64,000 nucleotides of DNA from an uncultured Lachnospiraceae bacterium (GTDB lineage: Bacteria; Bacillota; Clostridia; Lachnospirales; Lachnospiraceae), in the NCBI GenBank assembly GCA_958428365.1, contig CAUAFT010000012.1, positions 1 through 64,000 of the forward strand, in the 5' to 3' direction. The position numbers and the translations under genes were made by a program. Within the stretch, counting starts at the first letter, position 1. The number at the start of each line of letters is the position of its first letter. Under the pieces are notes generated by a model. It had not been told where the DNA came from, made no database searches, and worked only from the letters and a program-made list of their open reading frames with translations. Positions 1 to 8,758 of the stretch are shown piece after piece.

Positions 1-46
1 ATGTTCGGGACTTTCACCCGTTAGAGCGCGCCCATGGCGCGCAAAC
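1..46 (-). mobile_element. Possible 5' edge of a group II intron, cut by the window
   Basis: Read on the minus strand, the sequence leaving the fliS terminator contains a short GC hairpin (GCGCGCC-atg-GGCGCGC) followed by CGGGTGAAAGTCCCG. The hairpin plus a 'GGTGAAAGTCCC'-type stem resembles the start of domain I of bacterial group II introns. Group IIC introns are known to insert just after intrinsic terminators, which is the position here. Only 46 bases are visible, the usual GUGYG start is not clear, and no reverse transcriptase lies in the window. The call is tentative. Confidence 0.35.
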
Positions 47-82
47 TAAAAACAGAGGATCCTACACTAAGAATCCTCTGTT
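41..82 (-). terminator. Rho-independent terminator of fliS
   Basis: Inverted repeat AACAGAGGAT (51-60) and ATCCTCTGTT (73-82). On the minus strand it is followed by a T-rich run at 41-50. The fliS stop codon lies in the loop. Confidence 0.8.
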
Positions 83-538
83 CTCTTCGCCTATGGCATA
101 ATTTTCCGTCAGATCATTTTTCTGATAGGTCATTCCGGCGATCACTTTTTCACTGTTCTGCATCAGCGGACTGGAGTGGTCTTCTTTTGACGCCTCCGAA
201 AATGCTTCGTAGAGCTTCTTCAGATTCTGCTCCACGGTCTCCAATCTCTCCGCATCATTTTTTACTACTGCCATACTGAGTTCGTCCCGACAGAAACGGT
301 AGATCGGATAGAGCTCTCTGGAGATCTCATAATTAAAATTCAGAGTCTCCATCAGACGGTTCAAACAGTCGGAGGCTTTTCTCACGCTCTGCCTAAACCC
401 TTCATATTCCTGCCTCCTGTGGGCTTCCCCCGCTTCTTTCAAATAAGAGAATAAAATCTCATATGTAATCAGAGTCAGCCCGCTCTTATTGCACTGACTG
501 ATCCTTCTGGTAAATTCCGATATCTTTTCCTTATCCAT
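62..538 (-). CDS. fliS: FliS-like flagellar export chaperone
   Basis: 158 residues, close to the FliS length with a slightly longer tail. FliS binds the C-terminus of flagellin in the cytoplasm, stops premature polymerisation and hands it to the flagellar type III export gate. The family pattern is visible: an N-terminal helix with 'SGLTLITYEILFSYL', a central helix with 'LNRLMETLNFNYEISRELYPIY' features (the ...TL(N/D)xxYEIS...LY core of FliS) and a final helix around 'VEQNLKKLYEAF'. The gene lies 14 bp downstream of flagellin on the same strand and ends in a terminator, so it is co-transcribed with its client. The N-terminus diverges from classic FliS, so the family call rests on the central helices and context. 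Confidence 0.75.
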   Translation of the reverse strand: MDKEKISEFTRRISQCNKSGLTLITYEILFSYLKEAGEAHRRQEYEGFRQSVRKASDCLNRLMETLNFNYEISRELYPIYRFCRDELSMAVVKNDAERLETVEQNLKKLYEAFSEASKEDHSSPLMQNSEKVIAGMTYQKNDLTENYAIGEENRGFLV

Positions 539-552
539 TTTTATTCACCTGC

Positions 553-2025
553 TTACTGCAGTAATTGAAGTACCTGCTGTGGAATCTCATTTGCCTGCGC
601 CAGCACGCTGGTGGCTGCCTGGGACAATACATTCAACTTCGTGTATTCCGTCATCTCCTCCGCCATGTCCGCGTCCTCGATCCTGGAAAGCGCCGCTGTC
701 ATGTCCTGACTCTCCTGATCCAGACTCGCCACGGCATGATCCAGACGATTCTGATATGCGCCGATCTTAGAACGGACATTGCTGACCTTCTGAAGCGCCT
801 CGTCCAACTGAATGATGGCACGGTCTGCACCATTGACGGTCATAACATCCAGATCGTCAATATAAAGGCTTTCCGTGGATACCTCCGGAATCCTCACTTC
901 CATGGTCTGATTCTGATTCGCCCCGATCTGTAAGGTCAGGGTTCCGATATTCGTCACCTCAATTAAAATCGGCTCTGTGCTCTCATATCCGGCATCCGCC
1001 ATAAAAGAAATCTCAAATCCGGCGCGATTACTGATGGTAACTCTATTCCCGTCAAGGGCATAAGTACAGTGAGCTCCAAACGCGGAATCCGTATCCAATG
1101 TGATCTGGGCGTCGGTTCCCACCGGCATATCGTCCACATTATTGGTCGGAAGTCCAAGGAAATTCGCCAGCTGCTCATTATCACAGCTAATCTGTACCTT
1201 AGAATCAATACCGTAAAAAACAGAGGTGATCTGCAATGCATCTCCAAAAGCATATGCTCCGGTCTTTTCCACATAATTTGCATCCAATGGAATGATATCG
1301 CATTCTCCTAACTCCGCTCCGTCACGCAGCTTTTCATAGACGGTCTCCGCCGTATCTCCCTCATTGATCTCAATCTCTCTTCCGTTGATAACCACGACGC
1401 CCGCCGCGTCCTCCGGAATAGTGTCAAAATCCCGCGGAACTTCACCATTGTCATTTATATAGCTTGGCTCTAATACGGCTCCCGCAAGAGGATCGTTATA
1501 TGTCGCCTGGGTAGCTGCCTGTGTAATAGTCAGCAAATATTCCCCCGCTGTCACCGCATCGGATACCGTGATCCTGGAAAGATGATCCGCATAGACTCTG
1601 GTATCCAGACTTCCGTCAAACAACGTCTTTTTATTAAACTCCGTATCTGTGGAGATACGGTCGATCTCCTCTTTTAAAGACTCGATCTCTTTTTGGATCG
1701 CGTCCCTGTCATCATCCGTATTGGTGCCGTTGGCAGCCTGTACCGCCAGCTCACGCATACGCTGGATCATATCGGTCACTTCGTTTAAGGCTCCGTCCGC
1801 AGTCTGTAAGATACTGTTGCCGTCTGAAGCATTCCTGGACGCCTGGTCAAGTCCTTCGATCTGTGCTCTCATCTTAGTTGAAATCGCCATTCCAGCCGCA
1901 TCGTCTTTTGCATGGTTGATCTTAAGTCCTGAGGACAGCCTCTCCATGGTGGAGGAAAGGGAATTTTCTGTATTCAACAATTGATGATTCGTAATGATCG
2001 CTGACATGTTGTGGTTAATCTTCAT
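553..2025 (-). CDS. fliC: Flagellin, filament subunit
   Basis: 490 residues. The N-terminal D0/D1 region (about 1-140) carries the hallmark MKINHNMSAI start, 'SSTMERLSSGLKIN', 'DDAAGMAIS' and 'NASDGNSILQTADGALNEV'. The C-terminal D1/D0 region (about 405-490) has 'SRIEDADMAEEMTEYTKLNVLSQA' elements and ends VLQLLQ. The central 260 residues form a variable, surface-exposed D2/D3 region with no match I recognise. The protein is exported unfolded through the flagellar type III system and polymerises at the filament tip. The start is supported by AGGAG six bases upstream of ATG. fliS follows directly. A sigma-28-like -10 element upstream fits late-class flagellar expression. Confidence 0.97.
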   Translation of the reverse strand: MKINHNMSAIITNHQLLNTENSLSSTMERLSSGLKINHAKDDAAGMAISTKMRAQIEGLDQASRNASDGNSILQTADGALNEVTDMIQRMRELAVQAANGTNTDDDRDAIQKEIESLKEEIDRISTDTEFNKKTLFDGSLDTRVYADHLSRITVSDAVTAGEYLLTITQAATQATYNDPLAGAVLEPSYINDNGEVPRDFDTIPEDAAGVVVINGREIEINEGDTAETVYEKLRDGAELGECDIIPLDANYVEKTGAYAFGDALQITSVFYGIDSKVQISCDNEQLANFLGLPTNNVDDMPVGTDAQITLDTDSAFGAHCTYALDGNRVTISNRAGFEISFMADAGYESTEPILIEVTNIGTLTLQIGANQNQTMEVRIPEVSTESLYIDDLDVMTVNGADRAIIQLDEALQKVSNVRSKIGAYQNRLDHAVASLDQESQDMTAALSRIEDADMAEEMTEYTKLNVLSQAATSVLAQANEIPQQVLQLLQ

Positions 2026-2094
2026 ATAGGTCTCCTCATTTCTTCTTCGTATTCTCGCTTCCCTGCGGTTTCTGCCATCCTGTGTCTAGTATAT

Positions 2095-2101
2095 ATATCG
2101 G
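2095..2101 (-). promoter_or_regulatory. Sigma-28-like -10 element (CCGATAT) upstream of flagellin
   Basis: CCGATAT on the minus strand matches the flagellar sigma-D/sigma-28 -10 consensus. It lies about 70 bp upstream of the flagellin ATG. The expected TAAA -35 element is not clear at 15-16 bp. The box also sits in a small inverted repeat, ATCGG-taaaat-CCGAT (2097-2112). Confidence 0.45.
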
Positions 2102-2157
2102 TAAAATCCGATTTTTCTGTACAAACATTTGTGAAATTATTATGAAATCTCCCGCCT

Positions 2158-4980
2158 CTAGCCTGCTGTTCTCAAATTCTGTACCGTTCTCAGAAAACTT
2201 TCCGCCATGTGATAAAGGGTTCTGGTCTGAGTCTCGCTTCTCTCCTCCTGCGGAATGGACGGACTTTGCTGTGAAAAACTGATCTGATCTGCCCTCTGTG
2301 CATGGACATAACGCAGCTCCACTTCCTGACCACCCTCTGCTGAGAGCATTGCAGAAAATTCTTCTTCCTGTTCCCGGAAAGCATCCAGAGTCGCCTCGGT
2401 GTCCGATACGATGTACGCCTCGATCTTCTCTCCTTTTACGGAAATTCTGGCGGATACCTCTCCGATATTCTCTCCGCCAAAGAGAACATCCACCCTGCCT
2501 TTTTCTTCTGTTCCCCTGACGATCTTGAGCGAAACTCCCGTCACCGAATCTCCCACCAGCACCGGGATGTGGTAGGTCTCCTCCTTCGCCATCCGGGTTC
2601 CCAGAGCGATCTGGGTGTGCACCATGCGCATCTCCTTTAAATCCACGCTGGTGACCTCGGACTCGTTGATCATGGTTTTCATGACGTTTTCCGCCTTCTC
2701 TGCCAACACCTTCTGGGCTTTTGCCATATCCTCCGGCGTCTTTACCGCCTCGGCAAATTCTTCAAAAATCTGCTGTTTTAAATCAGCGAGAGTTACGTTC
2801 TCCGTATCCGCTGCCCTGGCGAAGAGCTTACGGAACATTCCGTTTCTGTTGCTTATCATTTCCTGTGCCGCCAGGATAGTGCTGACGGTCTTTGGCAGAT
2901 CATACCGCTCCAGCATCTTATAGACGTCCTCCGAAGCCATGGCGCTGGCACGGTAATCCGCAAGCTCCTGCTCCATATAACCGCGCTGTGCCTCCTCATC
3001 CACCGGAAGCTGCTCTAAGGCTTCTTTTAACTGTTCCGGCGTCATGTCTTCCCAATTTGGGATCTGCGCCATCTTCTCAGGACTTAACTGTCTTGCCACA
3101 TCCTTCAGACAGTGGTTCTGATATCCCGCTTCTATCTGGTCGGTAACAGAGAGTCCTGTTTTTTCCAGCTCCTCCAGCCCTCCAAACGTATCGTCTATGG
3201 TATATTCTTTTCCCTCTTTTTTGCTGTTTCTGACTGCTGTGAGCAGATTTCTCATAGTGAACTCGCTGCCCTGCTCTGCCAGCATACCGATCGCCGCGCC
3301 GTCGGTCTGTTCCACCTGGGCGATGAGGCGATAGATACCGATATAGGCGCTGCGCTCCTCCTCTGCGATCTGGCTGTTCTGCTCCAGTTTGTAGAGATAT
3401 CTGCTGAATCTCTCTTCCTGGTTATCCAATCCCAGCTGATCTTTGATCTCCACCGCCGCCTGATTCAGTTCATCCAGACTCATGTCCAACGGGTTTACTC
3501 CGGTTTTGATCATCTCCCGCACCACCTGAGGCTTCATATTCTGGAAGGTCTGCTGTACTTTTTCATCCAGCGCCTTCATCTGAGTGACGGATTCCGCTGT
3601 GATCTCCATCTGATTGTAGGCAAGGATGCGCACCGCCCGCCGATTCATGGTATTGGTTTCCAGATCCAGATCCGTCAGAATATCGTCCACATTTCGGAAG
3701 GCTTTTTGAATATTATCCCCCATGTCTTTGCGGGGAGCGGTCATAAGCGCCTCATAGGATTCATTGGCTTTTTCAAAGGTATCCTGTAAGATCCTGCCCT
3801 CCTCATGCAGCCTGCCCGGCGTGTCCAGGTTCCCCTCTTCCACTCCAAGGGTATAAGCCGGCACGCTTTTTAACTCCTCAAATACCTGCTCTATATTCCG
3901 GTAGACTTCAATATTCTCCTCTGTCGGCTCCACGCCGCCCTGGGTTAAGAAGTTCTTGTAATAGGCTTCCTCCGCCTCCTTTAAGGCGTCCACCGTTTTG
4001 GCAATGGCTTCCGTGTCGATCGCCATATCCTTATCCAAATGGGCATAGTTCGCTTTTGCGCTCATCTCCAGACGGGCTTCCTCTAATTTTCTGCGGTTTG
4101 TGATGGTTAAAACGGCATCCTTCGGGCGTTTCCCCTGTAAGATGGCGTCTGCCACCGCGGTCATAACCTCTTCTTTTTCCGCCGGGAGCTGTAATACCTT
4201 TAATTCCTGATAATTTTCAAGGTTTTCCTTTGTCAGAGGTATCTCATTTTTGATAAGCCAGCGTCCATCCTCCATATTTTCATCGCTGGCTTCAAATCCG
4301 GCTTCTTCCAGAACCCTTTGTATCTGAGCATTCAGTTCCTCAAAATGAATCTCCTCGGAAGGCTCCGGGACATAGTTGTCGCCTGTGCTGTGTTCTGCCC
4401 TATAGAGGTTGTCGATGGTTGGCTTAAGGCCGTTGTCCAGCAGATATTTGATGGCAGGCTCGGAGGGATTCTCAAGGCTTTCTGCCATTGCCAGAGCTTC
4501 CTGTGTCTCCTCCACATTTTCCTGGGTTGCCGGCAGATCCACACTGCCAAGTACCGCTTCTATCTGCTCTTTGCTCAGATCGTCCCCAAAGACGCTGATA
4601 TCCACCCCCGCCTTTGCAAGCTGGATCTTAATCTTGTCCATCTCGGTTACGATAACGGGAATCTCCTCATCCTTCACGTTGAACCCGTCCTCTTCCATCT
4701 TTTCGTAATCCTCTTCCGTCGTGGTATTAGACAGGACTACCATTTCGTTTTTCATAGCCTGAGGATCCATATTCTGGGACTGCTCTGCCACATCGAGGAT
4801 ATTTTGTTCTTCCTCTGCCAGTGGTTTTTCATAGGTCACATTTTTTACCTGATAGGACTTTCCTGTTTTATCCACTTCTCTGGTGGTGCTGTTCTCTATT
4901 AAAACAGTGCCGCCCCCACGGCTCTGTACGCTTGTGCTCTTCTGCGTTACTTCCGTCAGATTTCCTAAATCAACTCTCAT
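2158..4980 (-). CDS. Large flagellar-locus protein with FliK-like C-terminal region (probably DUF6240 family)
   Basis: 940 residues, mostly acidic, helical and low in cysteine, with no signal peptide or membrane segment. I think it belongs to the DUF6240 proteins of Lachnospiraceae flagellar loci, from memory. Residues about 803-900 run 'VTGVSLKIVRG...GRVDVLF...IGEVSARISVKGEKIEAYIVSDTE', then a helix. This order (a strand pair with 'L-x-P/G-GxVxVxF...', then 'A.ISV...V.V...') resembles the C-terminal Flg_hook domain of the hook-length protein FliK. The long N-terminal part contains recurrent segments that look alike ('...ENL...YQEL', 'TEENIEVYRNIEQV', 'TQENVEETQEALAM'), suggesting degenerate helical repeats. 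It lies directly upstream of flagellin. A role in hook or filament assembly is inference from position and tail. Confidence 0.55.
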   Translation of the reverse strand: MRVDLGNLTEVTQKSTSVQSRGGGTVLIENSTTREVDKTGKSYQVKNVTYEKPLAEEEQNILDVAEQSQNMDPQAMKNEMVVLSNTTTEEDYEKMEEDGFNVKDEEIPVIVTEMDKIKIQLAKAGVDISVFGDDLSKEQIEAVLGSVDLPATQENVEETQEALAMAESLENPSEPAIKYLLDNGLKPTIDNLYRAEHSTGDNYVPEPSEEIHFEELNAQIQRVLEEAGFEASDENMEDGRWLIKNEIPLTKENLENYQELKVLQLPAEKEEVMTAVADAILQGKRPKDAVLTITNRRKLEEARLEMSAKANYAHLDKDMAIDTEAIAKTVDALKEAEEAYYKNFLTQGGVEPTEENIEVYRNIEQVFEELKSVPAYTLGVEEGNLDTPGRLHEEGRILQDTFEKANESYEALMTAPRKDMGDNIQKAFRNVDDILTDLDLETNTMNRRAVRILAYNQMEITAESVTQMKALDEKVQQTFQNMKPQVVREMIKTGVNPLDMSLDELNQAAVEIKDQLGLDNQEERFSRYLYKLEQNSQIAEEERSAYIGIYRLIAQVEQTDGAAIGMLAEQGSEFTMRNLLTAVRNSKKEGKEYTIDDTFGGLEELEKTGLSVTDQIEAGYQNHCLKDVARQLSPEKMAQIPNWEDMTPEQLKEALEQLPVDEEAQRGYMEQELADYRASAMASEDVYKMLERYDLPKTVSTILAAQEMISNRNGMFRKLFARAADTENVTLADLKQQIFEEFAEAVKTPEDMAKAQKVLAEKAENVMKTMINESEVTSVDLKEMRMVHTQIALGTRMAKEETYHIPVLVGDSVTGVSLKIVRGTEEKGRVDVLFGGENIGEVSARISVKGEKIEAYIVSDTEATLDAFREQEEEFSAMLSAEGGQEVELRYVHAQRADQISFSQQSPSIPQEERSETQTRTLYHMAESFLRTVQNLRTAG

Positions 4981-5118
4981 AGATGCCTCCGATGATATCT
5001 TTCGTTTTGCTTTCTGATATGTATTTCGGTTTCTTTCCGGAAAACTTAACCGGAAACATCCACTAGGACATTCCCGGTCTTGGTTTGCAGATTTTTTTCA
5101 TCTATCCATTGCTTATAT

Positions 5119-6837
5119 TTAAATACTGTTCCATACCGTACAAAGTTTTTCATACTTTCCTCGATGTCTGAGCAATTCTTCATGTGTTCCTTTCTCAACA
5201 ATCTTTCCTTCCGATAGTACATATATAATATCTGCCTGTTTTACACACTCCAGATCATGGCTAATCAGTAATATTGTAGCCCTGTGCTTTATCATTTCTA
5301 TACACTCCATAATCAGTTTTTCACTATAATTGTCCATGTTTGAAGTTGGTTCGTCTAAAATCAACAAATCTGTCCTACCTGTATAGATTTTATAAAATTC
5401 CCTTGCTAATAAAATTTTTTGACATTGCCCTCCGGAGATATTTGAACCTGCTATCTCTAACACTGTATCATATCCATCTTCCAGACTATCTGCTAACTCA
5501 TTAATACCCAGTTTTTCTAGGATAATATGAAATTCTTTGCTTTCCTTCATTTCTCCCAGATAAATATTATTTTTCAGATTGTCATTAAAAATTCCTGCAT
5601 TTTGCGCCATATAGCTGATTCTATCTCTTAAATCTGTAATTCTATATTCTCCTATGTCTTTGCTGTTAACTAATATATCACCTTTTTCTTCTTTGCAAAA
5701 ACCCAACAACAAATTAATAATCGTGCTTTTTCCGGTGCCACTCTCACCTACTATTACATTCAATTTATTTTTTTCAAGGGACAAATGAAACGAATTCAGT
5801 ATTATTTTATCCCCGTACGAAAATTGCACATCTTTGAATTCTATGCTTTCTAAAAATTTAATATCTTCTTCTCCGCCAATCACCGTTTTCTTTGCAAGAA
5901 TTCCATATATACGCTTAATCGCCAGATCTATCCTCTTAAATGTCACGGTATTGTCAATAAGTTCTACAATAGGCATCGCAAATTTACCGGAATAGGAACT
6001 AATCTGATATAGCTTTCCGATTGTTAAAAGTCCCAAACATACCTTATATCCCCCGATTCCCCAGACCACCAGCTCCGTAATGGTATATAAAACCGAACTC
6101 AATATTCCATTTACAATGTAAAACTGATCAATTTCAACGGATGTTTTCTGTAGGCTGGCTTCGTAATCCATATATCGTTTTCCGTTATATTTGGTACAGT
6201 TGCTCTTTATGATATAGGTCAGATTGCCAATAATATCCTGTGCCCTTTGACTTTGATTATCATTCATTTTCTGATATTGATTAATTTTTTTGTCAATTTT
6301 AACCGACATTTTTTTATTACATATAACTAAGATTATTTGAATGAATACAATAAGAATAAATAATTGCCAATCGAGCATTAACAGCAGAACTATTGCACTA
6401 AAGGCTACCACCATACCGCTAAAAATCTGAAACAAAAGGGATGTCATCGTATTTGCTATATATTCAACATCTGTTTCAAAAATATTCATTAGTTTTCCCT
6501 TCATACTCTGATTGCAATCGCGAAAAGAGTAACTGAAGATTTTATCAAAAACCTTTTCTTTTGTTTTTACAATATAATCCTTTTGTATTTTAAAACAGAC
6601 CCGATGATACAGATAATCTAAAATTGAATGTATTGCCTCCAATCCCAAGAGTACAGCCGCCCATAAAAAAATAAGCTGCAAGCTCTTACCTATAATTCCA
6701 TCATCCAGAATTTTTTGCATAAATATCGGGGAAATAATTTCACAGATTGATGCTGAAAAAGTCAGTATCCCTGCTAATACCAGCATTGGGACATACCTTT
6801 TGACATCTTTAACAAATTCATTTCTATATTCTTTCAT
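5119..6837 (-). CDS. ABC exporter (fused membrane and ATPase domains) of the RiPP cluster
   Basis: 572 residues. The N-terminal ~300 residues contain six hydrophobic segments typical of the ABC type-1 exporter domain. The C-terminal nucleotide-binding domain has Walker A GESGTGKST (about 363), signature ISGGQ, Walker B LLILDEPTSNMD and the switch His in LLISHD. It lacks the N-terminal C39 peptidase of bacteriocin exporters, so leader removal must be done elsewhere; the subtilisin-like protease gene 18 bp upstream is the obvious candidate. It is the last gene of the precursor operon. Inferred role: export of the matured peptide. The substrate is not shown by sequence. Confidence 0.85.
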   Translation of the reverse strand: MKEYRNEFVKDVKRYVPMLVLAGILTFSASICEIISPIFMQKILDDGIIGKSLQLIFLWAAVLLGLEAIHSILDYLYHRVCFKIQKDYIVKTKEKVFDKIFSYSFRDCNQSMKGKLMNIFETDVEYIANTMTSLLFQIFSGMVVAFSAIVLLLMLDWQLFILIVFIQIILVICNKKMSVKIDKKINQYQKMNDNQSQRAQDIIGNLTYIIKSNCTKYNGKRYMDYEASLQKTSVEIDQFYIVNGILSSVLYTITELVVWGIGGYKVCLGLLTIGKLYQISSYSGKFAMPIVELIDNTVTFKRIDLAIKRIYGILAKKTVIGGEEDIKFLESIEFKDVQFSYGDKIILNSFHLSLEKNKLNVIVGESGTGKSTIINLLLGFCKEEKGDILVNSKDIGEYRITDLRDRISYMAQNAGIFNDNLKNNIYLGEMKESKEFHIILEKLGINELADSLEDGYDTVLEIAGSNISGGQCQKILLAREFYKIYTGRTDLLILDEPTSNMDNYSEKLIMECIEMIKHRATILLISHDLECVKQADIIYVLSEGKIVEKGTHEELLRHRGKYEKLCTVWNSI

Positions 6838-6855
6838 AATATGTATATCCTGTAA

Positions 6856-7710
6856 TTATTCACTTATTTTTTCTAATAGGGACTCCACACTTTTAAATGT
6901 TTCAATAGAAAATTTTTTATAATCTAATTCTATCCCGTTCTCCATTTCCAGGGTTTTTAATAACCGTATATATTCAGACGTTTCCCAGTCCCTATCCAGT
7001 TGTCTGCCCCCGCAAATATATTGGATTACTTTTTTTGCCTCTTCTTTGGGAAGGTATGCTGCTTTTTCTTCTTCCATCGCATTCAGCAGCCTGTTCATTT
7101 CATCCATTTTATCCGTAATGCTTAGCAGACCCGAATATCTCGCTGCAAAACTGCTGTTTCCCTTATAAAATGCATATGTATTTTGCTTCGTGGGCATTAG
7201 ATGATACGGCCCATAAAAAAGCCAGGTGTTTTCCTCTTCACAAAATATAAGATGGTTGTAGGATGCATAGATATGACGAATTCGAATTACTCCTGGAATG
7301 TCCCCCGGAAACATTCTCGCCTTTTCTTTTCCGGTGATATTATTGGATATGGATGCAACTACTTTCATTTTTTTTCGGATAATTCTCTTTACAAGGTTCT
7401 CCAAATATTTAAAAATTTCATCGTCTTCAATCCATGTAGATATACTCATATTGATGATAGAGACATCCTGCCGCTGCAAGCAGGATTTCAAAGCATCTAC
7501 CACATAGGATAACTTTCCCACATTATTTTCTCCGAGACACTTAAATACCAACAGCTCCACATTGGGATTTACATTCACAATCTCTGCTGCGGAAGCCGTT
7601 CCATGCCCATTTTCATCACCTATAGGGACAAAATCTCCTGCTTCTATGGCGATATGTTTGAAATCACAAAATTCCTTATTGATCCCTGAGTCTATTACCG
7701 CTACTTTCAA
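6856..7710 (-). CDS. Cytoplasmic subtilisin-like (S8) protease, likely leader peptidase
   Basis: 284 residues, shorter than secreted subtilases, and without signal peptide or prodomain. The full catalytic set is visible: Asp7 in VIDSG, His36 in GHGT, oxyanion Asn123 in SISNN and Ser186 in GNSSFAA. The GTS motif of classic subtilases is changed to GNS. The protein begins directly with the Asp strand, which points to intracellular action. It lies between the radical SAM genes and the ABC exporter in the RiPP operon, 16 bp after the upstream gene. The start is a TTG with AGGAG about 11 bases upstream. Inferred role: cutting the leader from the modified precursor before export. An immunity or degradative role is possible. 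Confidence 0.8.
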   Translation of the reverse strand: MKVAVIDSGINKEFCDFKHIAIEAGDFVPIGDENGHGTASAAEIVNVNPNVELLVFKCLGENNVGKLSYVVDALKSCLQRQDVSIINMSISTWIEDDEIFKYLENLVKRIIRKKMKVVASISNNITGKEKARMFPGDIPGVIRIRHIYASYNHLIFCEEENTWLFYGPYHLMPTKQNTYAFYKGNSSFAARYSGLLSITDKMDEMNRLLNAMEEEKAAYLPKEEAKKVIQYICGGRQLDRDWETSEYIRLLKTLEMENGIELDYKKFSIETFKSVESLLEKISE

Positions 7711-7726
7711 CTATCCGCTTTCTCCT

Positions 7727-8758
7727 CTAATTTAAAAACCCTTCTCCTTTATATTTCATATAAAATCTATGCTTGACATGCTCCAGAGTACAACCTGCCT
7801 TTGCCGGCAGTTCCTCATTCCCTGTGAGCTGTGCATTAATCAATTTGCATCTGTTATGGATACAATTCTCTTTTTGTACACACCTTTCACAGCTTTCGTT
7901 ATCCTTAAGAAACCGTTTCTTTATCCTCTGCCAAGAGTCCCTGTCTATACCACCTTCGACATCTCCCATTTTATAAGCGGTATTCCCGGCTACTTCCATA
8001 CACGGATAGATATCACCATTCGGATAAATATTAATACTTCCCTCACAGCGTCCCAGCTTTTTGCGATACCGCAGTTCATCAATAAAAGAAATATCTAAAT
8101 CTTTATGTTCTTTCCAAAATGCATAAATCTCTTTATATTCTTTCTCTGCTACACACATTTTACTGCTATCCCAGTTTTTGTCGGACAAATCAAAGGCGTG
8201 AGAAATCGGATTTAATCCCAGGGAAAACAGGTGTTTCACACTTTCACTGGTGTGATTTACAGAATCCGCACTTATGGTCATACGCCCCCGGACTTCCGTA
8301 AAAATTTCTCTCAATTCCTGAATGGTATGAATCACTGTTTCGTAAGATTCCTCTCTGTTTCTCATAACCCGGTTTCCATTGTGTGTTTCTTTGTCTCCAT
8401 CTATACTGACAGAAATTCCACCCTCATAATGTTCCCGGTACTTCATTAAAAAAGTCCTGATATTGTCATTCCAGACTGTTCCGTTTGTTGTAAAGCCAAA
8501 CTTTATCCGGGGATATTTTTGAAGAAATTCCTCCGTAAAGAATTTCATCACAGGAAAATTCAGCAAGGGTTCTCCTCCATGAAAAACAATATTATCCTCT
8601 GGCTTTATAAAAGGCTCTATGTACAATAAGACTTTTTCTGCCATTTCCTGTGACATGTTCTTTTCTTCCGATATGTTTTTTCGTTCATAGCAATATCGGC
8701 ATGACATATTACACGATGTTGTCAACCATATGTTCATCTCTCCACCAGATGCACGCAT
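7727..8758 (-). CDS. Radical SAM/SPASM peptide maturase (second enzyme)
   Basis: 343 residues. The radical SAM core opens with CxxxCxxC (Cys16, Cys20, Cys23 in CNMSCRYC), followed by 'FHGGEPLL' (the GGE motif), 'TTNGT' and 'VSIDGD'. The C-terminal ~90 residues hold SPASM-type auxiliary cluster cysteines ('GRCEGSINIYPNGDIYPCMEVAG', 'CERCVQKENC', 'CKL'). It resembles anaerobic sulfatase-maturase-like and sactipeptide/ranthipeptide enzymes that make thioether or C-C crosslinks in RiPP precursors. AAAGGAG precedes the ATG at 8758; the ATG at 8737 overlaps the stop of the previous gene as ATGA and is an alternative start. Either way it is translationally coupled to the other radical SAM gene. Confidence 0.88.
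   Translation of the reverse strand: MRASGGEMNIWLTTSCNMSCRYCYERKNISEEKNMSQEMAEKVLLYIEPFIKPEDNIVFHGGEPLLNFPVMKFFTEEFLQKYPRIKFGFTTNGTVWNDNIRTFLMKYREHYEGGISVSIDGDKETHNGNRVMRNREESYETVIHTIQELREIFTEVRGRMTISADSVNHTSESVKHLFSLGLNPISHAFDLSDKNWDSSKMCVAEKEYKEIYAFWKEHKDLDISFIDELRYRKKLGRCEGSINIYPNGDIYPCMEVAGNTAYKMGDVEGGIDRDSWQRIKKRFLKDNESCERCVQKENCIHNRCKLINAQLTGNEELPAKAGCTLEHVKHRFYMKYKGEGFLN

Noticed and set aside
34..279. Plus-strand open frame across the start of the window
   Set aside because: It lies over the fliS gene and terminator on the other strand, has no ribosome site and shows no protein-like composition.
3112..3789. Long plus-strand frame opposite the 940-residue flagellar-locus gene
   Set aside because: It is an antisense shadow of a well-supported gene, has no ribosome site, and its composition is typical of reverse-strand reading.
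5034..5056. Inverted repeat TTTCCGG/CCGGAAA after the ABC exporter gene
   Set aside because: Only 7 bp, no T-tract on either strand; not enough to call a terminator or operator.
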